A stretch of DNA of 8,875 nt, taken from assembly GCA_011391285.1 (NCBI GenBank), contig JAABQU010000286.1, positions 1 through 8,875 of the forward strand, given 5' to 3'. Below, piece after piece: positions 1 to 6,193 of the stretch; the first letter of the stretch is position 1, and each line of letters starts with the position of its first letter. Source of the DNA: Thiobacillus sp. Its GTDB lineage: Bacteria > Pseudomonadota > Gammaproteobacteria > Burkholderiales > Thiobacillaceae. Made by a program: the position numbers and the translations under genes. The notes under the pieces are model-generated. The model did not search any database. It was not told where the DNA came from and worked only from the letters and a program-made list of their open reading frames with translations.

Positions 1-303
1 GTGGATCTCATGGACAAGGATGAGCACATCGAGCAGGCCTCGCGCGCGATGAAGGCCATGTCGCATCCGCTGCGCCTCAAAATTCTCTGCGTGCTCGGTG
101 ACAAGGAAATCAGCGTGCAGGACATCGTCGATCAAGTCGGCACGTCGCAAAGCAACATTTCTCAGCATCTCGCCATCCTGCGCGACAAGGGGGTGCTGCG
201 CACCCGCAAGGATGCCAACCGCGTGTTCTACCGCGTCGGCGACACCCGCACACTGAAGCTGCTGGGCATGATGCGCGACGTGTTCTGCGGTTTCAGCAAG
301 TAA
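1..303 (+). CDS. ArsR/SmtB-family repressor, probable persulfide sensor of the SqrR/BigR/YgaV type
   Basis: This 100-residue protein is a winged-helix DNA-binding repressor. The helix-turn-helix covers about residues 37-62 (core TSQSNISQHLAILRDKG), followed by a basic wing (RTRKDANRVFYRV). The only two cysteines are C30 (in KILCVLG) and C96 (in RDVFCGF), 66 residues apart. The classical ArsR metal motif ELCVCDL is absent. In SqrR (C41/C107) and BigR (C42/C108) the same 66-residue pair forms a tetrasulfide or disulfide that releases DNA when sulfane sulfur accumulates, so I infer a persulfide or redox sensor rather than a metal sensor. The start is uncertain: GTG at 1 is the window edge, ATG at 10 is an in-frame alternative, and the true start could lie upstream. 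A hairpin terminator follows the stop codon. The downstream RND/DUF2892/rhodanese genes are the likely targets. The family call is firm; the persulfide role is inference from cysteine spacing and context. Confidence 0.9.
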   Translation: MDLMDKDEHIEQASRAMKAMSHPLRLKILCVLGDKEISVQDIVDQVGTSQSNISQHLAILRDKGVLRTRKDANRVFYRVGDTRTLKLLGMMRDVFCGFSK

Positions 304-323
304 ACCCCTCTCCCGGCAGGTCT

Positions 324-367
324 GGCCCGGCTACGTGCAGACGTACCGGGCCTTTGGTTCTTTGGTT
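324..367 (+). terminator. Probable intrinsic terminator of the ArsR gene
   Basis: GGCCCGG (324-330) pairs with CCGGGCC (346-352), and TACGT (332-336) pairs with ACGTA (341-345). This gives a 12-bp stem with one bulged C at 331 and a GCAG loop. The tail is only moderately T-rich because it consists of two copies of CTTTGGTT (352-367), so termination may be partial. The hairpin lies 21 nt after the stop codon. It separates the regulator transcript from the efflux operon. Confidence 0.65.
352..367. repeat. Perfect 8-bp tandem direct repeat
   Basis: CTTTGGTT occurs twice back to back (352-359 and 360-367), immediately after the terminator stem. It supplies the T-rich tail of the hairpin. It may be a simple slippage duplication; no other function is apparent. 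Confidence 0.6.
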
Positions 368-427
368 ATGGTGCATACTTGAAACAGCCAAGCTGCCGCA
401 ATTCGCGCCAGAATCACCACCCAAGCG

Positions 428-457
428 ATTGAATCAAATGATTAATTAGAATATCCT
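428..457 (+). promoter_or_regulatory. AT-rich inverted repeat and weak candidate promoter upstream of the efflux operon
   Basis: This short AT-rich island stands out in GC-rich surroundings. AATCA (432-436) and TGATT (439-443) form an inverted repeat around AA. The symmetry extends outward as ATT (428-430) with AAT (444-446) if G431 is skipped. A possible sigma70 promoter is TTGAAT (429-434), a 17-nt spacer and TATCCT (452-457), each hexamer matching 4 of 6 consensus bases. TAGAAT (447-452) is a better -10 but has no clear -35. A repressor bound at the repeat would cover the promoter. The repeat is therefore a reasonable candidate operator for the adjacent ArsR-type protein. Position and symmetry are seen; regulation is inferred. 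Confidence 0.45.
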
Positions 458-484
458 GATGGACGCTTTCCCGGAGGTGCCCCT

Positions 485-1525
485 GTGCTGAACCCCGCTC
501 TTTTTCTGGCCTGCGTCATCCTTGCCTCCCCCTCTGCCTGGGCAGCCTTGCCTTTCGCCACGGCGCCGGTGAAGTACCAGATGGCCGACACCGGCTACTC
601 CGCCGAAGCGATGGTCGAGGCGGTCAAGCAGTCCACCCTCGCGGCACAGGTTGCGGGGCGGGTGGCGGCAGTCAACTTCGACGCCGGCGATTACGTCAAG
701 GCCGGGACGGTCATCATCCGGCTTTCCGCGCAGGAACTGTCGTCCGCCGTGGCGGGCAGCCAGGCGCAGGTGGCACAGGCCGCAGCCACGCTGGCCAATG
801 CGCGCGCGAATTACGAACGCCAGCAGCAACTCTTTCAGCAGAAATTCATCAGCCAGGCCGCGCTCGACCGCGCAACGGCCGAGTTCCGCGCTGCCGAGGC
901 GGCTGCGCGCGCGGCGCGTGCGGGCGTCGGCCAGACTGCTGCCGTCAGCGGCTACACCGTGATCAGCGCGCCGTATTCCGGGGTGGTTGCCGCCCGCCAC
1001 GTCGAAGTCGGCGAAACCGTTGCGCCCGGCACGCCCCTGATGACCGGTTTCGACCCGCGGGACATGAGGGTGATCGCCAACATTCCACAGTACAAGCTCA
1101 CCGAAGTGAGAGCGGCGCCGCGTGTTGCGGTCGAAATTCCCTCCCTCGGCAAGTGGATCGACGCCACCGGCATCACCGTGCTGCCATCGGCGGATGCTGC
1201 CACCCACACCGTGAAAGTGCGCATCGACCTGCCGGCCAACCTGGAAGGCGTCATTCCCGGCATGTATGCACGGGCGCACTTCTCGGTGGGCAGTGCACGC
1301 AAGCTCACCATTCCGGCCAGCGCCGTGGTGCGTCGCTCCGAAATTACCGCGGTGTATGTAGTGCACAAGGAACGGGTCAGCCTGCGGCAGATCCGTCTCG
1401 GCACGCCCAACGGGCGCGGCCAGGTGGAAGTGCTGGCCGGCCTCGATCCGGGCGAGGTCATCGCACTCGATCCGGTCAAGGCAGGGATTCACGCCAAAAG
1501 CGCCGCCAACATGCCTGCCAGGTAA
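485..1525 (+). CDS. RND efflux pump periplasmic adaptor (membrane fusion protein, HlyD/AcrA family)
   Basis: This 346-residue adaptor would link an inner-membrane RND permease to an outer-membrane channel across the periplasm. Residues 1-20 look like a Sec signal with predicted cleavage after SAWA. It lacks N-terminal basic residues, and LFLAC is not a good lipobox, so a soluble rather than lipid-anchored form is more likely. A lipoyl-like half motif is at about 50-82 (AGRVAAVNFDAGDYVKAG). The Ala/Gln-rich segment 84-150 is a coiled-coil hairpin, and the second lipoyl half is at about 155-190 (SAPYSGVVAARHVEVGETV). Beta-barrel and membrane-proximal segments follow (IPGMYARAHFSVG, IPASAVVRR). 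The GTG start is set by GGAGGTG at 473-479, five nt upstream. The permease gene begins 12 nt after the stop. No outer-membrane factor gene is present in the window. The family is certain; the substrate is unknown. Confidence 0.95.
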   Translation: MLNPALFLACVILASPSAWAALPFATAPVKYQMADTGYSAEAMVEAVKQSTLAAQVAGRVAAVNFDAGDYVKAGTVIIRLSAQELSSAVAGSQAQVAQAAATLANARANYERQQQLFQQKFISQAALDRATAEFRAAEAAARAARAGVGQTAAVSGYTVISAPYSGVVAARHVEVGETVAPGTPLMTGFDPRDMRVIANIPQYKLTEVRAAPRVAVEIPSLGKWIDATGITVLPSADAATHTVKVRIDLPANLEGVIPGMYARAHFSVGSARKLTIPASAVVRRSEITAVYVVHKERVSLRQIRLGTPNGRGQVEVLAGLDPGEVIALDPVKAGIHAKSAANMPAR

Positions 1526-1537
1526 ACAGGAACGCGC

Positions 1538-4500
1538 ATGGGACTCTCCGGACGCATCGCCCGTTTCTTCCTCACCTCCCAGCTCACCCCGCTGATTGCG
1601 CTGACCGCGGCGCTGCTGGGCCTGTTCGCCATCCTGATCACGCCGCGCGAGGAAGAGCCGCAGATCAACGTGACCATGGCCAACGTGTTCATTCCCTTCC
1701 CCGGCGCCTCGGCGAAGGATGTGGAAGCGCTGGTGGCGACGCCGGCCGAGCAGGTGCTGTCGCAGATCGCCGGCATCGAGCACATCTATTCCGTCTCCAG
1801 GCCCGGCATGGCGGTGCTGACGGTGCAGTACCTGGTGGGCCAGGACCGCACCCAGGCGCTGGTGCGGCTGTACGACGCCATCCAGGCCAACCGCGACTGG
1901 GTCTCGCCCGAACTCGGCGTCGGCGAACCCATCATCAAGCCGCTCGGCATCGACGACGTCCCCATCGTCACCGTCACCCTGTGGACGCGCGACGAGACGC
2001 GCGGCGCCTACGAACTGGAGCAGGTGGCGCACGCTGCCGAAATCGAGCTGAAGCGTATCGCCGGCACCCGCGAGGTCACCACCGTCGGCGGCCCCGGCCG
2101 CGCGGTACGGGTGATGATGGACCCGGACCGGATGGCGGCCTTCGGCGTATCGGCGCAGGACATCCGCGACGCCCTGCAGGTGTCCAACGCGGCGCAGCCG
2201 TCCGGCACCCTGGTGTCGAACAACCAGGAAATCCTGGTGCAGACCGGCACTTTCCTGACTGGCGCCGAGGATGTCAGGCAACTGGTGGTCGGCGTCGCGA
2301 ACAGCCGCCCGGTTTACATGAGCGACATCGCCAGCGTCGTCGCCGGACCGGATCAGCCGGCACGTTACGTCTGGCACGGCCCGGGCGCAGGCAGTCCGTA
2401 CCAGGCGGATGCCGGGCAGACATTCCCGGCGGTGACGCTGGCAATTTCCAAGAAACCGGGCGAGAACGCGGTCAAGGTCGCCGAAAAGGTGATCGAACGC
2501 GTGAATTCGCTGCAGAACAGCGTGTTGCCGGAAGGCGTCGAGGTCAGCGTCACACGCAATTACGGCGCCACGGCGGACGACAAGGCGAAGAAGCTGATCC
2601 AGAAACTGATTTTCGCCACTGCCTCGGTGGTGCTGCTGGTGCTGTTTGCCATCGGCAAGCGCGAAGCACTGATCGTTGGCGCGGCGGTGATGCTGACGCT
2701 GGCCGCCACGCTGTTCGCTTCGTGGGCGTGGGGCTTCACGCTCAACCGGGTGTCGCTGTTCGCGCTGATCTTCTCGATCGGCATCCTGGTCGACGATGCC
2801 ATCGTCGTGGTTGAAAACATCCACCGCCGCATGGGTCTCGACCATGATGGCCTCGAAGCGATCATTCCGCGCGCGGTCGACGAGGTCGGCGGCCCGACCA
2901 TCCTCGCCACCTTCACCGTGATCGCCGCGCTCTTGCCGATGTCCTTCGTCACCGGGCTGATGGGACCGTACATGAGCCCGATCCCGATCAACGCCTCGAT
3001 CGGCATGGTGATTTCGCTGGCGATCGCCTTCATCGTCACGCCCTGGCTGGCCCTGAAGCTCATCAGCCCAGCCGGGCATGGCGGCCACGAAGCGGGCGAC
3101 AACACGCTCACCGCTTTCTTCCGCACCCGCCTGACGCCGTTCCTGCGCGGAATCGGAGGCCGCGGCGCGCGGCGCAAGCTGTGGCTGGGCATCGGACTGG
3201 CCATTCTGCTGTCGGTGGCGCTGCCGGTCATGCAGCTGGTCATCCTGAAAATGCTGCCGTTCGACAACAAATCGGAATTCCAGATCATCGTCGACCTGCC
3301 GGTCGACACGCCGCTGGAAAAAACCGCGCAGGTGCTCGCCGAAATGGGCGAAGCCATTGCACAGGTGCCGGAAGTCAACGACTACCAGGCCTACGCCGGC
3401 ACCGCCGCGCCGATCAACTTCAACGGCCTGGTGCGCCAGTATTACCTGCGCTCCGGCCCCGAGGTCGGCGACCTGCAGGTCAACCTGGTCGACAAGCACG
3501 ACCGCGAGCGCAAGAGCCACGATATCGCGCAGTCGGTTCGCCCGCTGGTCGAGGCCGTAGCCAAAAAGCACGGCGCCGACGTCAAGGTGGTCGAAGTTCC
3601 GCCCGGCCCGCCGGTGATGTCGCCGATCGTCGCCGAGATCTACGGCCCCGACTACGATGCCCAGATCCAGGTCGCCAAGCAGGTGCGCCGCGTATTCGAG
3701 AAAACCGAAGGCATCGTGTCGATCGACGACACGGTGGAGGACGACGCCCAGCGTTTCGTGCTGCGCGTGCTGCAGAACAAGGCCGCGGTTGCGGGCGTCG
3801 CGCAGAAGGACATCGTCGCGGCGATGAAGATGGGGCTGGCCGGCGAAAACGTCACCCCGATCCACGGCAGCGGCGCCAAGTACGAAATTCCGGTGCGCAT
3901 CACGCTGCCGCCGGAACGTCAGTCGCAGATCGAAGAACTGCTGAAGCTCAGCGTGCGCGGCGCCAAGGGCAACCTGGTGCCGCTGTCCGAACTGGTGGAG
4001 GTGATGCCGAGCGCGCGCGAAAAAACCATTTACCACAAGAATCTGCTGCCGGTCGTTTTCGTGCTCGGCGACACCGGCGGCACGCTCGATTCGCCGCTAT
4101 ACGGGCTGTTCTCCATGCGTGGTGAATTGAAGGGCAAAGCACTGGAACAGGGCGGCACGCTCTCCGAATCCTTCATCCGCCAGCCGGCCGACCCTTACGC
4201 CGGGTTCAGCCTGAAGTGGGATGGCGAATGGCAGGTCACCTACGAGACCTTCCGCGACATGGGCATCGCCTATGCCGTCGGGCTGATGCTGATCTACATC
4301 CTGGTGGTGGCGCAGTTCAGGAGCTACCTCACCCCGCTCGTCATCATGGCGCCGATCCCGCTCACGATCATCGGTGTCATGCCCGGCCACGCCCTGCTCG
4401 GCGCACAGTTCACCGCCACCTCGATGATCGGCATGATCGCGCTGGCCGGCATCATCGTGCGCAACTCGATCCTGCTGGTCGATTTCGTCAACGAGCAGGT

Positions 4501-4762
4501 GGCCGCCGGCATGGATTTCCAGGAAGCCGTGATTCAGGCCGGCGCCACCCGCGCCAAGCCCATCGTGCTGACCGGCGCCGCCGCGATGATGGGCGCCTTC
4601 TTCATCCTCGACGACCCGATTTTCAGTGGCCTCGCGGTATCCTTGATTTTCGGCATTTTTGTCTCCACCTTGCTCACATTGGTGGTGATTCCGGTGCTGT
4701 ACTACGCCGCGAATTACCGCAAACACCCTTTATCCAATCAGGAGTTTCACCATGACCGTTGA
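1538..4762 (+). CDS. RND efflux transporter inner-membrane permease (AcrB/AcrD/AcrF superfamily)
   Basis: This 1074-residue protein is a full-length proton-driven RND pump. It has one membrane helix near residues 15-35, a first large periplasmic region, helices about 355-505, another at about 547-568, a second periplasmic region, and helices about 907-1052. The proton-relay residues are visible: D419 and D420 in ILVDDAIVVVENIH (AcrB D407/D408), R975 in GIIVRNSILLVDF where AcrB has K940, and R1005 and T1012 in TRAKPIVLTG (AcrB R971/T978). A PGPPV segment lies around residue 690. It resembles an AcrB-like drug/small-molecule branch more than CzcA metal pumps, but I cannot name a substrate. AGGAA at 1528-1532 supports the ATG. 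The last 11 nt overlap the start of the DUF2892 gene, so the two are probably translationally coupled. The long open frame on the opposite strand is a codon-bias shadow. Confidence 0.96.
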   Translation: MGLSGRIARFFLTSQLTPLIALTAALLGLFAILITPREEEPQINVTMANVFIPFPGASAKDVEALVATPAEQVLSQIAGIEHIYSVSRPGMAVLTVQYLVGQDRTQALVRLYDAIQANRDWVSPELGVGEPIIKPLGIDDVPIVTVTLWTRDETRGAYELEQVAHAAEIELKRIAGTREVTTVGGPGRAVRVMMDPDRMAAFGVSAQDIRDALQVSNAAQPSGTLVSNNQEILVQTGTFLTGAEDVRQLVVGVANSRPVYMSDIASVVAGPDQPARYVWHGPGAGSPYQADAGQTFPAVTLAISKKPGENAVKVAEKVIERVNSLQNSVLPEGVEVSVTRNYGATADDKAKKLIQKLIFATASVVLLVLFAIGKREALIVGAAVMLTLAATLFASWAWGFTLNRVSLFALIFSIGILVDDAIVVVENIHRRMGLDHDGLEAIIPRAVDEVGGPTILATFTVIAALLPMSFVTGLMGPYMSPIPINASIGMVISLAIAFIVTPWLALKLISPAGHGGHEAGDNTLTAFFRTRLTPFLRGIGGRGARRKLWLGIGLAILLSVALPVMQLVILKMLPFDNKSEFQIIVDLPVDTPLEKTAQVLAEMGEAIAQVPEVNDYQAYAGTAAPINFNGLVRQYYLRSGPEVGDLQVNLVDKHDRERKSHDIAQSVRPLVEAVAKKHGADVKVVEVPPGPPVMSPIVAEIYGPDYDAQIQVAKQVRRVFEKTEGIVSIDDTVEDDAQRFVLRVLQNKAAVAGVAQKDIVAAMKMGLAGENVTPIHGSGAKYEIPVRITLPPERQSQIEELLKLSVRGAKGNLVPLSELVEVMPSAREKTIYHKNLLPVVFVLGDTGGTLDSPLYGLFSMRGELKGKALEQGGTLSESFIRQPADPYAGFSLKWDGEWQVTYETFRDMGIAYAVGLMLIYILVVAQFRSYLTPLVIMAPIPLTIIGVMPGHALLGAQFTATSMIGMIALAGIIVRNSILLVDFVNEQVAAGMDFQEAVIQAGATRAKPIVLTGAAAMMGAFFILDDPIFSGLAVSLIFGIFVSTLLTLVVIPVLYYAANYRKHPLSNQEFHHDR

Positions 4763-4970
4763 ACGCCTCGTTCGCATCGTTGCGGGCTTTTTCATCATGC
4801 TGTCGCTGGCACTGGCGCATATTTCCGGCAGCGCCGACATGACCCAGGTCTCATGGCTGTGGTTCACGGCATTTGTCGGCTTCAACCTGTTCCAGTCCGG
4901 CTTCACGCGCTTCTGCCCGATGGACATCATGCTGAAGAAAGCCGGCTTCAAATCGGGCTGCGGCCTGTAA
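4752..4970 (+). CDS. DUF2892 (YgaP-type transmembrane domain) small membrane protein
   Basis: This 72-residue protein has two hydrophobic helices, about residues 7-24 and 33-50, and a C-terminal cytoplasmic tail FCPMDIMLKKAGFKSGCGL with two cysteines (C55 and C70). This is the DUF2892 pattern, the same membrane domain that forms the C-terminal part of E. coli YgaP after its rhodanese domain. Here it stands alone, directly before a separate rhodanese gene. Its start codon lies inside the end of the permease gene (11-nt overlap), with GGAG at 4741-4744 as ribosome binding site seven nt upstream, so it belongs to the efflux operon. Its biochemical function is unknown. The recurrent association of DUF2892 with rhodaneses and persulfide-responsive ArsR proteins suggests a part in sulfane-sulfur handling. 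Confidence 0.88.
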   Translation: MTVERLVRIVAGFFIMLSLALAHISGSADMTQVSWLWFTAFVGFNLFQSGFTRFCPMDIMLKKAGFKSGCGL

Positions 4971-4982
4971 GCGGGGACATCC

Positions 4983-5399
4983 ATGGACCTACAATTCCTG
5001 CAGGACAACTGGATGCTGGTGGCGCTGGCGGTGGTATCGGGCGCCATGCTGGCCTGGAACTTCATCGGCGGTTCCCTCTCCGGCGTGGAGCAGGCCGACA
5101 CGCTGAAGGCCACCCGGCTCTACAACGACGACGCGCTGGTGCTCGATGTGCGCGAGGACAAGGAATACGCCGCCGGTCATATCCCCAAGGCCAGGCACAT
5201 TCCGCTCGGCCAGCTGGCCGGACGCCTCCAGGAACTCGACAAGTTCAAGGGCAAGCCGATCCTGGTCACCTGCCGCAGCGGCCAGCGCTCGGCGCGTGCC
5301 TGCAGCATGCTGAAAAAAGCCGGTTTCGAAACCGTGTACAACCAGGCTGGCGGCATCATCGCGTGGGAACGCGCCAATCTGCCTGTCACCCAGAAATAA
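4983..5399 (+). CDS. Membrane-anchored single-domain rhodanese (YibN-like sulfurtransferase)
   Basis: This 138-residue protein has an N-terminal membrane anchor (about residues 9-30) and one rhodanese domain (about 38-136). The rhodanese signatures are LVLDVREDKEYAAGHIPKA and the active-site loop CRSGQRS at 97-103, with C97 the expected persulfide carrier, then GGIIAW near the end. It matches E. coli YibN in size, topology and position immediately upstream of grxC and secB. As I recall it, E. coli YibN does not keep a CRxGxR loop, whereas this protein does and should be catalytically competent. E. coli YibN has been reported to associate with YidC/Sec-type insertion machinery; whether that holds here is unknown. 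The gene starts 12 nt after the DUF2892 gene, with GGGG just upstream. An anchored rhodanese plus a separate DUF2892 protein resembles a split YgaP with domain order reversed. Confidence 0.92.
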   Translation: MDLQFLQDNWMLVALAVVSGAMLAWNFIGGSLSGVEQADTLKATRLYNDDALVLDVREDKEYAAGHIPKARHIPLGQLAGRLQELDKFKGKPILVTCRSGQRSARACSMLKKAGFETVYNQAGGIIAWERANLPVTQK

Positions 5400-5410
5400 G
5401 GATCTTACCC

Positions 5411-5671
5411 ATGGCCAAAGTCGTGATGTACTGCACCGCTGTCTGCCCCTATTGCGTCGCCGCCGAGCGCCTGCTCAAAAGCCGGGGTGTGACCGAGATC
5501 GAAAAAATCCGCATCGATCTCGATCCGGCCAGGCAGGAAGAAATGATTGCCCGCACCGGCCGCCGCACCGTGCCGCAAGTATTCATCGGTGACACCCACG
5601 TCGGTGGCTTCGACGACACCTCGGCGCTGGATGCCGCCGGTGAACTGGTACCGCTGCTGAACCGCGCCTGA
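5411..5671 (+). CDS. grxC: Glutaredoxin 3
   Basis: This 86-residue cytoplasmic dithiol glutaredoxin reduces protein disulfides and glutathione mixed disulfides using glutathione. The active site is CPYC at residues 12-15. The glutathione-binding TVP loop (53-55, with cis-Pro55) and GGFDD (65-69) are present, and length and layout match E. coli Grx3. Two cysteine differences from E. coli Grx3 are visible: an extra C8 four residues before the active site (YCTAVCPYC), and Phe where E. coli has the semi-conserved third cysteine (GGCDD). AAGGA at 5398-5402 overlaps the rhodanese stop codon and sets this ATG eight nt downstream, so the two genes are co-transcribed. The rhodanese-grxC-secB-gpsA order is the conserved proteobacterial one. 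Confidence 0.96.
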   Translation: MAKVVMYCTAVCPYCVAAERLLKSRGVTEIEKIRIDLDPARQEEMIARTGRRTVPQVFIGDTHVGGFDDTSALDAAGELVPLLNRA

Positions 5672-5677
5672 TCCGGC

Positions 5678-5694
5678 CGCTTGAATTTCAAGCG
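5678..5694. repeat. Perfect 8-bp inverted repeat between grxC and trxC
   Basis: CGCTTGAA (5678-5685) and TTCAAGCG (5687-5694) are exact reverse complements around a single T. In RNA this would form a 7-bp stem with a three-base loop. No T run follows, so it is not a standard intrinsic terminator. It could be an mRNA processing or stabilising hairpin, or a protein-binding site in front of trxC. Confidence 0.5.
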
Positions 5695-5740
5695 CTCCAC
5701 CCCACCTTTGAAAGAAGATCATTCGCTTCAAGGATTTCCG

Positions 5741-6169
5741 ATGGAACTCGCCTGCCCCCACTGCCTCGCCGTCAACCGCGTGCCGGACGACCGGCTGGCT
5801 GAAGCGCCCAAATGCGGCAAATGCGGCGCGGCGCTACTGCCCGGCAAGCCGGTTGACCTCGGTGCCGACACGTTCGACCGCTTCATCGCCCGTGCCGGCC
5901 TGCCGGTTCTGGTCGATTTCTGGGCCGGCTGGTGCGGCCCCTGCAAGATGATGGCGCCGGTATTCCAGCAGGTGGCAGCCGAAATGGGCACCCGCGTGCG
6001 CTTCGCCAAGGTCGACACCGAGGCGCATCCGCAGGTGTCAATGCGCCATCACATCAAGGGCATCCCCAGCCTGATCCTGTTCAAAAACGGCGCCGAAGCG
6101 GCGCGCACCTCGGGCGCGATGGAAGCACACGCGCTGAAGCGCTGGCTGGCTTCACAAGGGATTCAATAA
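5741..6169 (+). CDS. trxC: Thioredoxin 2 with N-terminal zinc ribbon
   Basis: This 142-residue protein is a thioredoxin of the TrxC type, a cytoplasmic disulfide reductase recycled by thioredoxin reductase. An N-terminal zinc ribbon has two cysteine pairs, CPHC (5-8) and CGKC (25-28). The thioredoxin fold follows, with active site WCGPC (64-68) and cis-proline P109 in KGIPSLILFKNG. Both parts together are diagnostic of TrxC. I chose ATG 5741 because AAGGA lies at 5730-5734 and family members begin just before the first CxxC; the upstream in-frame TTG at 5681 would add a 20-residue extension unlike the family. In E. coli trxC is unlinked to this cluster and is OxyR-controlled. Here it sits between grxC and secB, 69 nt after grxC, and a strong terminator follows it. 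TrxC could reduce persulfidated proteins or the rhodanese, but that is inference. Confidence 0.96.
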   Translation: MELACPHCLAVNRVPDDRLAEAPKCGKCGAALLPGKPVDLGADTFDRFIARAGLPVLVDFWAGWCGPCKMMAPVFQQVAAEMGTRVRFAKVDTEAHPQVSMRHHIKGIPSLILFKNGAEAARTSGAMEAHALKRWLASQGIQ

Positions 6170-6176
6170 GCACGTG

Positions 6177-6182
6177 TAAAAT
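6177..6182 (+). promoter_or_regulatory. Candidate -10 element for secB
   Basis: TAAAAT (6177-6182) matches five of six bases of the sigma70 -10 consensus and lies just after the trxC stop codon. The best -35 candidate, TTCACA (6151-6156), is 20 nt away, which is longer than optimal. Transcription would begin near 6189, so the terminator hairpin at 6194 would sit at the extreme 5' end of the secB mRNA. The sequence match is seen; activity is inferred. Confidence 0.35.
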
Positions 6183-6193
6183 GCGCACCAACC

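Noticed and set aside
459..491. Ten-codon micro-ORF (MDAFPEVPLC) whose stop overlaps the adaptor GTG start region
   Set aside because: No ribosome binding site precedes its ATG, and the GGAGGTG inside it is explained as the site for the adaptor. It could be a leader peptide, but nothing beyond position supports it.
1153..2814. A 553-codon plus-strand open frame overlapping the adaptor and permease
   Set aside because: Low-complexity Arg/Gly/Ala/His composition, no domain, and it lies out of frame over two certain genes.
446..4036. A 1196-codon open frame on the minus strand antisense to the adaptor and permease genes
   Set aside because: The translation is His/Arg/Asp/Gly-rich with no recognisable domain and exactly mirrors two well-supported plus-strand genes. 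Long antisense frames are expected with strong GC bias at third codon positions.
5681..5740. Upstream TTG start giving trxC a 20-residue extension
   Set aside because: It lacks a ribosome binding site, overlaps the inverted repeat, and the family begins just before the first zinc-ribbon CxxC; ATG 5741 has AAGGA at proper spacing.
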